A stretch of 10,964 nt of DNA. Origin: Nitriliruptorales bacterium (GTDB taxonomy: Bacteria > Actinomycetota > Nitriliruptoria > Euzebyales > Egibacteraceae). Shown in pieces: positions 1-6,788 of the stretch; positions within the stretch are counted from its first letter, which is position 1; each line of letters opens with the position of its first letter. Made by a program: the position numbers and the translations under genes. The notes beneath the pieces are model-generated. The model saw only the letters and a program-made list of their open reading frames with translations, had not been told where the DNA came from and ran no database searches. The stretch covers positions 1-10,964 of the forward strand of contig SLNF01000153.1 of NCBI GenBank assembly GCA_007133145.1. Direction: 5' to 3'.

Positions 1-93
1 CAGCCGATACACCGACCCCTCCTCGAGCTGATCGGCCAGCAGCACCGCCGCGTCGAGGAACTCACCCTGCGTCTTCGCCATCCCGATCGCCAT
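1..93 (-). CDS. Unknown protein, N-terminal fragment (runs off the window)
   Basis: Read on the minus strand from an ATG at 93-91, this frame stays open to the window edge and gives 31 residues beginning MAIGMAKTQGEFLDAAVLL. The piece is amphipathic and helix-like with an acidic stretch (DQLEEG). I do not recognise the family. A second Met at residue 5 could be the real start. No Shine-Dalgarno is visible, but a -10-like GATACT (minus strand, 106-101) ends 7 nt before the ATG, which suits a leaderless transcript. It lies 65 bp downstream of the sigma factor gene in the same direction, so read-through from that gene is also possible. The reading frame is plausible; the function is unknown. Confidence 0.5.
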   Translation of the reverse strand, partial: MAIGMAKTQGEFLDAAVLLADQLEEGSVYRL

Positions 94-100
94 AAACCCA

Positions 101-106
101 AGTATC
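101..106 (-). promoter_or_regulatory. Candidate -10 box for a leaderless transcript of the gene at 1-93
   Basis: The minus strand reads GATACT, which matches TATAAT at four of six positions. Seven bases separate it from the ATG at 93, so transcription would begin at or next to the start codon. The spacer 94-158 is clearly less GC-rich than its surroundings, as promoters often are. I see no convincing -35 at 16-18 bp. This rests on sequence only. Confidence 0.35.
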
Positions 107-143
107 GCAGACGAACACACACAAACCGAGCAACCCCAACGAC

Positions 144-175
144 AAAATCAGCAGTGTCCTAGGCCGCGGCGCTGA
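144..175 (-). terminator. Weak terminator-like hairpin at the sigma gene 3' end
   Basis: On the minus strand TCAGC (175-171) pairs with GCTGA (152-148) and is followed at once by TTTT (147-144). The 18-nt loop contains the self-complementary GCCGCGGC and the stop codon. The stem is only 5 bp and the T run is short, so this is a weak candidate at best. Confidence 0.3.
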
Positions 176-1070
176 CCCCCAGTTCGGTCTGGAGCTTCAC
201 GAGCGCCTGGTTCTCGATCTTGCGAACCGACTCACGGGAGAGTCCAAGTTCGCGGCCGAGGGCGTCAAGCGTCATGGCCTGCGTACCGTCGAGGCCGTAG
301 CGCCGCTGCAGCACGTACCAGCTGCGCTCATCGAGGTGGTCTCGGGCGAGATCGAAGAGCCCCTCCATGAAGGTGCGCTCCACGACCTCGTCGTCGGGGG
401 CGTCCTCAGCGACGGCGACGAACTCACCGAGGTCGCTCGCGTCAGAGTCGAAGCCGACCGGTCGGTCGAGGGAGGTCATCGCGTGGTCGCCCTCCATCGC
501 GCGGGTGACCTTGGCCGAGGAGAGCTTCGTCGCCGAAGCGAGCTCCTCGACGGTCGGCTCGCGACCGGTCTCCGACTCGATCCTCGCGGCCGCGGCGCGG
601 ACCTTGACGAGCGCGTCGTGCAGGGCGACCGGCAGCCGGATGGTGCGCTCGCTGCCGGCGACGCCGCGCTGGATCGCCTGCCGGATCCACCACGTCGCGT
701 ACGTCGAGAACTTGTAGCCGCGACGCCAGTCGAACTTCTCCACGGCGCGCAGCAGCCCGAGGTTGCCCTCCTGGATGAGCTCGCCGAGGTCAAGTGTCGA
801 CCGCTTCGAGAACTGCGCGGCGACGGACACGACGAGACGGAGGTTCGCGGCAACGAAGTGGTCGAAGGCCTGCTGGCCTTCGCGCTCACGCCGCTGCAGC
901 GCGCGCCGCTCGGCCAGCGGCAGCGTGCTGCCCTGCTCCTCGAGCGTCGCGGACGCCTCGCGCCCGGCCTCGATCGTCTTCGCGAGCCGGATCTCGTCCT
1001 CTGCGGTGAGCAGACGAACCTTGCCGAGCTCGGAGAAGTACAGATCGAGGAGGTCGTCGGGGACCGACAT
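159..1070 (-). CDS. RNA polymerase sigma factor, RpoD/SigA family (group 2-like)
   Basis: A sigma-70 family protein of 303 residues that directs RNA polymerase to promoters. Region 1.2 spans about residues 5-38 (DLYFSELGKVRLLTAEDE). Region 2 spans about 72-142, with core-binding NLRLVVSVA and the 2.3-2.4 promoter-melting and -10 segment YKFSTYATWWIRQAIQRGV at 119-137. Region 3 spans about 143-225. Region 4 ends in a helix-turn-helix, LDALGRELGLSRESVRKIE at 268-286. There is no long acidic N-terminal region 1.1, so it looks like a compact group 2 (SigB/HrdA-like) factor rather than the large housekeeping one, though housekeeping cannot be excluded. I chose the ATG at 1070 because GGAGG sits 8 nt upstream. 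A GTG at 1133 would add 21 residues, but its codons (ACA, AGA, CAA) are atypical here and its ribosome site is weak. The gene diverges from dapC. Confidence 0.9.
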   Translation of the reverse strand: MSVPDDLLDLYFSELGKVRLLTAEDEIRLAKTIEAGREASATLEEQGSTLPLAERRALQRREREGQQAFDHFVAANLRLVVSVAAQFSKRSTLDLGELIQEGNLGLLRAVEKFDWRRGYKFSTYATWWIRQAIQRGVAGSERTIRLPVALHDALVKVRAAAARIESETGREPTVEELASATKLSSAKVTRAMEGDHAMTSLDRPVGFDSDASDLGEFVAVAEDAPDDEVVERTFMEGLFDLARDHLDERSWYVLQRRYGLDGTQAMTLDALGRELGLSRESVRKIENQALVKLQTELGVSAAA

Positions 1071-1078
1071 CGTTCCTG

Positions 1079-1083
1079 CCTCC
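1079..1083 (-). promoter_or_regulatory. Shine-Dalgarno that fixes the sigma factor start
   Basis: The minus strand reads GGAGG with an 8-nt gap to the ATG at 1070. This is the best initiation signal in the region and favours the 303-residue protein over the upstream in-frame GTG at 1133. Confidence 0.7.
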
Positions 1084-1174
1084 GATCGCGTCGTGCTCTT
1101 CTTCTGTGCGGGTTGTCTTGTGCGTGCGTTCACATGCGTTGCAACACCTGCGGCGGCTCCACTGTTCCCGACGA

Positions 1175-1193
1175 GGCGAGATACTCACTCGCC
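1175..1193. promoter_or_regulatory. Operator-like inverted repeat in the sigma/dapC divergent spacer
   Basis: GGCGAG and CTCGCC form perfect 6-bp arms separated by 7 bp (atactca). Read on the minus strand, the centre contains GTATCT, a possible -10 for the sigma gene, so a bound protein could block that promoter. It lies 105 bp upstream of the chosen sigma start. Function is inferred from position and symmetry only. Confidence 0.35.
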
Positions 1194-1226
1194 CCCGCGT
1201 TCGCGGCGACTGCCCTGTCGGGCGTG

Positions 1227-1251
1227 GTCCGGCCGGACGGGGCGCCGGCGC
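1227..1251. repeat. Two adjacent perfect palindromes in the divergent spacer
   Basis: GTCCGGCCGGAC (1227-1238) is a perfect 12-bp palindrome. GCGCCGGCGC (1242-1251) is a perfect 10-bp palindrome 3 bp further on. Short GC palindromes arise easily in DNA of this composition, so a regulator-binding role is only possible. Confidence 0.35.
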
Positions 1252-1330
1252 GGCGGTGCGCCTCGTCCGTCTTGGAGTCTGCCCTATTGACGCACGTCGA
1301 CCCTCGAAGGTTCCCCAAAAGCTCGTCGGC

Positions 1331-1336
1331 TACGCT
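1331..1336 (+). promoter_or_regulatory. Candidate -10 box for leaderless dapC
   Basis: TACGCT fits the actinobacterial TANNNT -10 pattern and ends 8 nt before the dapC ATG at 1345, which places the expected transcription start at the start codon. No Shine-Dalgarno precedes that ATG, which agrees with a leaderless mRNA. The same hexamer recurs ahead of dapD and of the 78-residue gene. No clear -35 is seen at the usual spacing. Confidence 0.5.
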
Positions 1337-1344
1337 TCATCGGC

Positions 1345-2517
1345 ATGAACCCCGTGCTGCGTGAGCTCGGTGGCAACCCGCTCGCCGCCATCCAGGACCT
1401 CAAGCTCGCCCTCGCCACCGATGGTGCGACGCTCTTCGACTTCAGCGTTGGCGATCCGATCGAGCCCACACCCGAGCCCATCCGTCGCGCCCTCGTCGAG
1501 GGCGTCGACGACGTGAGCCAGTACCCCACCGCCGCCGGGCTGCCCGAGCTGCGCCAGGCGGTCGCCGGTTGGGTGCGACGCCGTTTCGCCGTCGAGGTCG
1601 ACCCCGACACGCAGGTCCTGCCGACGTCGGGCTCGAAGGAGGGGATCTTCCACCTGCCCTTCGGCCTCATCGACCCTGCCGGACCCAAGCGCGCGGTGCT
1701 CTGGGGCACACCCGGGTACCCGATCTACGAGCGTGGCACGCGCTTTGCCGGGGGGGAGAGCGACCCGGTCACCCTCACCGCCGCGGAGGACTGGCAGCTG
1801 CGCCTCGAGGCGCTCGCCCCGACGCGGCTCGACCGCGCGGCGATCGCGTGGCTCAACTACCCGCACAACCCCACCGGCGCGATGCTCGACCGCGACGGCT
1901 ACCGGCGCGCCCTCGAGGCCGCCCGGTCCCACGGCGTCGTCCTCGCCTCCGACGAGTGCTACGCCGACGTCTACCCGGGACAGCGTCGGCCCGCGTCGTT
2001 GCTCGAAGCCTGCGAGGGCGACCTCACCGGGGTCATCGTGGCCTTCAGCTGCTCGAAGCGCTCGGGGATGACCGGGTACCGCTCCGGCGCGCTCGTCGGC
2101 GACGCCGGGCTGCTCGCCGACCAGCGCACCCTGCGTCGGGACACCGGGACGGCGAGCCCCGCCTTCGTGCAGCGCGCCGCGGCGGCGGCCTGGAGCGACG
2201 ACGCCCACGCTGCCCGTCGCCGCGAGGTCTTCGACGCCAAGCGCGCGATCCTCCTCGACTTCCTCGCCCGCGCGGGGCTCGAGGTCAGCGGCAGCGAGGC
2301 GACCTTCTACCTCTGGGTCGCCGTCCCGGGTGGTGACGACGCCGCGTACGCCGAGGGGCTGTTGCGCCACCGCGTCGTCGCCACGCCCGGACGCGCCTTC
2401 GGGCCCGCGGGCGTCGGGTGGTTGCGTCTCGCGCTCGTGCCCGACGTCGAGGGCTGCCACGCCGCGGTGGCGCGCTGGCAGGAGGCCATCGACGCCGGGG
2501 CGCTGCCGGGCCGCTAG
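1345..2517 (+). CDS. dapC: Succinyldiaminopimelate aminotransferase (class I PLP aminotransferase)
   Basis: A PLP enzyme of 390 residues, normal for the fold-type I aminotransferase family. It is expected to transfer the amino group from glutamate to N-succinyl-2-amino-6-oxopimelate, giving N-succinyl-LL-diaminopimelate in the cytoplasm. Visible hallmarks are NYPHNPTG at 171-178 with cofactor Asn175, Asp203 in SDECYADVY, the Schiff-base Lys238 in SCSKRSGMTGYRSG with phosphate-contact Arg246, and the carboxylate-binding Arg361 in WLRLAL. The family alone does not settle the substrate; the direct dapD and dapE neighbours do. The ATG at 1345 starts the conserved N-terminus (MNPVLRELGGNPLAAIQDLK) and has no ribosome site, consistent with leaderless translation. 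The stop codon lies inside the first unit of a 16-bp tandem duplication. A run of seven G (1750-1756) keeps frame. Confidence 0.9.
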   Translation: MNPVLRELGGNPLAAIQDLKLALATDGATLFDFSVGDPIEPTPEPIRRALVEGVDDVSQYPTAAGLPELRQAVAGWVRRRFAVEVDPDTQVLPTSGSKEGIFHLPFGLIDPAGPKRAVLWGTPGYPIYERGTRFAGGESDPVTLTAAEDWQLRLEALAPTRLDRAAIAWLNYPHNPTGAMLDRDGYRRALEAARSHGVVLASDECYADVYPGQRRPASLLEACEGDLTGVIVAFSCSKRSGMTGYRSGALVGDAGLLADQRTLRRDTGTASPAFVQRAAAAAWSDDAHAARRREVFDAKRAILLDFLARAGLEVSGSEATFYLWVAVPGGDDAAYAEGLLRHRVVATPGRAFGPAGVGWLRLALVPDVEGCHAAVARWQEAIDAGALPGR

Positions 2518-2541
2518 CGCACCGGGCCGCTAGCGCACCGG
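2506..2541 (+). repeat. 16-bp tandem duplication across the dapC stop
   Basis: The unit CCGGGCCGCTAGCGCA occurs at 2506-2521 and again without change at 2522-2537, followed by a 4-bp start of a third copy (2538-2541). The TAG in the first unit is the dapC stop. The second TAG is in another frame. The array ends 3 bp before the putative dapD -10, so the second unit lies where a -35 would be. Confidence 0.9.
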
Positions 2542-2544
2542 CGC

Positions 2545-2550
2545 TACGCT
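2545..2550 (+). promoter_or_regulatory. Candidate -10 box for dapD-dapE
   Basis: TACGCT, identical to the element ahead of dapC, lies 66 nt upstream of the dapD ATG. It would give a 5' leader of about 60 nt carrying the GAGGAGG ribosome site. No recognisable -35 is present; the duplicated 16-bp unit fills that place. Confidence 0.4.
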
Positions 2551-2616
2551 GCCCGCCGTTCCCGCGACGGGCACGACGGCGCGCGAGGCGTGCGTCGTGC
2601 CGAGGAGGCACCCACG

Positions 2617-3438
2617 ATGACCGACACCGCCCACCTCGCCGAGCGCATCGACGTCGCGTTCGCCGAGGGGACCCACGACGAGCCCGAGGCGCGCGCCGCC
2701 GTCGACGAGGCCCTCGACCTCCTCGACCGCGGCCAGGCCCGCATCGCCGAGAAGGTCGACGGCGCCTGGATCGTCCACGAGTGGCTCAAGCGCGCCGTGC
2801 TGCTGTCGTTCCGCCAGCGCGCGATGGCCACGATCGAGGTCGGCCCGTTCGAGTACCACGACAAGGTGCCGCTCAAGGACGGCTACGCCGACGCCGGGGT
2901 CCGGGTCGTGCCGCCGGCGGTCGTGCGCCGCGGCGCCTTCGTCGAGCGCGGCGCGGTGCTCATGCCGAGCTACGTCAACATCGGCGCGCGGGTGGGCTCG
3001 GGCACGATGGTCGACACGTGGGCGACGGTCGGCTCCTGCGCGCAGGTCGGCCGCGACGTCCACCTCGCCGGCGGGGTCGGCATCGGCGGGGTCCTCGAGC
3101 CGCCGGGCGCCCGTCCGGTGATCGTCGAGGACCGGGCCTTCGTAGGGTCGCGCTGCGTCGTCACCGAGGGCGTCGTCGTCGAGGAGGGCGCGGTGCTCGG
3201 CGCCGGGGTCGTGCTCACCGCCTCGGTGCCGATCATCGACGTCACCGGGACCGAGCCGGTCACCGTCAAGGGCCGGGTGCCCGCGCGGGGCATCGTCATC
3301 CCCGGCTCGCGGTCGCGGACGTTCCCGGCCGGGGAGTACCAGATCCCCTGCGCGCTCGTCATCGGCTACCGCAGCGCCGAGACCGACGACAAGGTCAGCC
3401 TCAACGACGCGCTGCGCGAGCACGATGTCGCCGTCTGA
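2617..3438 (+). CDS. dapD: Tetrahydrodipicolinate N-succinyltransferase
   Basis: This cytoplasmic enzyme uses succinyl-CoA to succinylate tetrahydrodipicolinate, committing it to the succinylase branch of DAP/lysine synthesis. The 273 residues match the length of the E. coli enzyme. The N-terminal helical domain (about 1-85) contains VDGAWIVHEWLKRAVLLSF. The central left-handed beta-helix of hexapeptide repeats (about 95-230) includes GSGTMVDTWATVGSCAQVG and HLAGGVGIGGVLEP, close to the E. coli type. Such enzymes act as trimers. The ATG at 2617 has a strong GAGGAGG at 2602-2608 with an 8-nt gap, so an upstream in-frame GTG at 2590 is unlikely. The end overlaps dapE by 14 bp, suggesting coupled translation. 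Mycobacterial and streptomycete DapD belong to a different, longer subfamily, so this form is notable. Confidence 0.95.
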   Translation: MTDTAHLAERIDVAFAEGTHDEPEARAAVDEALDLLDRGQARIAEKVDGAWIVHEWLKRAVLLSFRQRAMATIEVGPFEYHDKVPLKDGYADAGVRVVPPAVVRRGAFVERGAVLMPSYVNIGARVGSGTMVDTWATVGSCAQVGRDVHLAGGVGIGGVLEPPGARPVIVEDRAFVGSRCVVTEGVVVEEGAVLGAGVVLTASVPIIDVTGTEPVTVKGRVPARGIVIPGSRSRTFPAGEYQIPCALVIGYRSAETDDKVSLNDALREHDVAV

Positions 3439-4501
3439 GACCCTCGACCTCCTCGTCGACCTCCTCGCCCTGCCGTGCGTCACCGGCGAGGAGGGCCCCA
3501 TCGCCGATTGGCTCGCCGCGCGCTACGCCGCGGAGGCGGTCCAGCGCGTCGGGCACTCCCTCGTCGTCGGTGAGCACGACCCCGAGCGCCCCTCGGTCCT
3601 GCTCGTCGGGCACACCGACGTCGTCCCGCCGACCGAGGAGGACCGTGTGCCTCGGCGCGTCGACGGGCGGGTCGTCGGCCGGGGGGCAAGTGACATGAAG
3701 AGCGGGCTCGCGGTGGCGATGGCCTGCTTCGAGGACGCCGCGCTACGCGCCGAGAGCCCCTACGCCCTGCGGCTCGTGGCCTATGCCGGCGAGGAGGGCC
3801 CCCACGACGGCAACGAGCTCGGCGACGTCCTCGCCGCCTGCGGCGAGCTCGCCGAGGCCGACCTCGCGATCGTCCTCGAGCCCACCGACCTCGAGGTCCA
3901 GCTCGGCTGCCTCGGCGCGCTCAACGCCCACGTCACCGTCGCGGGTCGGGCCGCCCACGCCGCGCGGCCCTGGCAGGGCGATAGCGCGGTGTCGCGTGCC
4001 CTGCCCCTCCTCGGCGACCTCGCCGACCTCGAGCCACTCGACGTCGACGTCGACGGCCTGCGCTACCGGGAGGTCCTCAGCGCGACACAGGTCTGGACCG
4101 ACAACGCCCGCAATGTCATCCCGCCAACCCTCAACCTCAACCTCAACTACAGGTTTAGTCCCTGCCGGAGCGTCGACGAGGCCATCGCGCACCTCACGTC
4201 GATCGTCGACGGCCGGGGGCAGGTGCGGATCGTCGATGCCGCCCCCTCGGCGCTGCCGCATCGCAGCGCCCCGCTCGTCGAGCGCTTCGTCGCCGCCGCC
4301 GAGGCCCCGGTCGCCCCGAAGCAGGCCTGGACCGACGTCGCGCGCTTCACGAGCGTCGGGGTGCCCGCGCTGAATTACGGGCCGGGGCTGACCGCCCAGG
4401 CGCACCAGGCGGGGGAGTGGGTGCCTGAGGGCAACGTCGCCGAGGCGCTCGCGGTGCTGCGCGCCTTCCTCGCTGGCGCGACCGCCTCGCCTCGCCCTTG
4501 A
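3425..4501 (+). CDS. dapE: Succinyl-diaminopimelate desuccinylase (M20 metallopeptidase family)
   Basis: This enzyme hydrolyses N-succinyl-LL-DAP to LL-DAP and succinate. The 358 residues fit the Gram-positive DapE type. The di-zinc site is visible: His63 and Asp65 in GHTDVVP, bridging Asp90 in SDMKSG, general base Glu123 and ligand Glu124 in AGEEG, ligand Glu152 in LEPTD, and ligand His327 near the C-terminus. The dimerisation-domain His178 lies in GRAAHAARPWQGDSA. TDVARFTSVGVPALNYGPG (303-321) is typical of actinobacterial DapE. The ATG at 3425 lies inside the end of dapD in another frame, pointing to translational coupling. With dapC and dapD it completes three consecutive pathway steps. 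A short patch of rare codons (AGG TTT AGT) occurs near 4151-4159 without breaking the frame. Confidence 0.95.
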   Translation: MSPSETLDLLVDLLALPCVTGEEGPIADWLAARYAAEAVQRVGHSLVVGEHDPERPSVLLVGHTDVVPPTEEDRVPRRVDGRVVGRGASDMKSGLAVAMACFEDAALRAESPYALRLVAYAGEEGPHDGNELGDVLAACGELAEADLAIVLEPTDLEVQLGCLGALNAHVTVAGRAAHAARPWQGDSAVSRALPLLGDLADLEPLDVDVDGLRYREVLSATQVWTDNARNVIPPTLNLNLNYRFSPCRSVDEAIAHLTSIVDGRGQVRIVDAAPSALPHRSAPLVERFVAAAEAPVAPKQAWTDVARFTSVGVPALNYGPGLTAQAHQAGEWVPEGNVAEALAVLRAFLAGATASPRP

Positions 4502-4509
4502 GCACCGAC

Positions 4510-4515
4510 TACGCT
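4510..4515 (+). promoter_or_regulatory. Candidate -10 box for the 78-residue protein gene
   Basis: TACGCT begins 9 nt after the dapE stop and ends 31 nt before the GTG start at 4547. It is the third copy of this hexamer in an intergenic gap. It could serve the small gene alone or also parE. Read-through from dapE remains possible because the gap is only 45 bp. Confidence 0.4.
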
Positions 4516-4546
4516 GCCGTCCACCGCGACCAGGGAGGCCGAGGCC

Positions 4547-4783
4547 GTGAGCGATCATCCCGACCCCGAGCACGACGACCGGCCCGACCCGCCCGGCGAC
4601 GCCGCACACGACGCCGATGCCGACCTCGACCCCGGCGCCGACACCGCGATGTTCCAGGCGTTCGTCGACGACGCGCAGGGTCCCGCCGAGCGGGGCCGCG
4701 CCTCGGGGGTGGCCTTCCGCCTCGCGACGCTCGCCGCGGGACTCGTGGTGTTCGTCGCGATCGTCTGGCTGCTGCTGGCCTGA
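4547..4783 (+). CDS. Small acidic single-pass membrane protein, unknown function
   Basis: A 78-residue protein I cannot assign to a family. The first 45 residues are hydrophilic and very rich in Asp, Pro and His (for example DHPDPEHDDRPDPPGDAAHD) and are probably disordered. Residues about 58-77 (LATLAAGLVVFVAIVWLLL) form one C-terminal transmembrane helix, so it looks tail-anchored with its acidic tail in the cytoplasm. Arginines just before the helix support that orientation. AGGGAGG at 4532-4538 lies 8 nt before the GTG start, which strongly supports translation. It sits between dapE and parE in the same direction. Nothing links it clearly to either; cell-envelope or division roles would be guesses. 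Confidence 0.7.
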   Translation: MSDHPDPEHDDRPDPPGDAAHDADADLDPGADTAMFQAFVDDAQGPAERGRASGVAFRLATLAAGLVVFVAIVWLLLA

Positions 4784-4823
4784 GCGCCGGGGACGGTTAC
4801 GCGCCGCGGCGGGGGTGGCCTGG

Positions 4824-4829
4824 CAAGAT
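4824..4829 (+). promoter_or_regulatory. Weak candidate -10 box for parE
   Basis: CAAGAT within GGCAAGATGG departs from TANNNT only at its first base and lies 36 nt before the parE GTG. No -35 is seen. It is offered because each other plus-strand gap of this size has a comparable hexamer. Confidence 0.25.
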
Positions 4830-4865
4830 GGGCCCACCGCACCGCACAGGAGGTCGCCGCGCGCC

Positions 4866-6771
<1,906 letters not shown>

Positions 6772-6788
<17 letters not shown>

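Noticed and set aside
1071..1133. N-terminal extension of the sigma factor from GTG at 1133
   Set aside because: Weak ribosome site and atypical codons, compared with GGAGG 8 nt before the ATG at 1070.
1287..1292. TTGACG as a -35 box for dapC
   Set aside because: It is a good -35 match, but nothing resembling a -10 lies 16-18 bp downstream, and it is 38 bp from the TACGCT element.
336..1364. 342-codon plus-strand frame opposite the sigma factor
   Set aside because: Antisense to a clear sigma-70 gene and without recognisable motifs.
1750..1756. Run of seven G in dapC as a phase-variation or frameshift site
   Set aside because: The frame continues normally with conserved motifs on both sides; such a run is unsurprising in GC-rich coding DNA.
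2590..2616. Upstream GTG start for dapD
   Set aside because: It would place the GAGGAGG ribosome site inside the coding sequence; the ATG at 2617 has ideal spacing and begins the normal DapD N-terminus.
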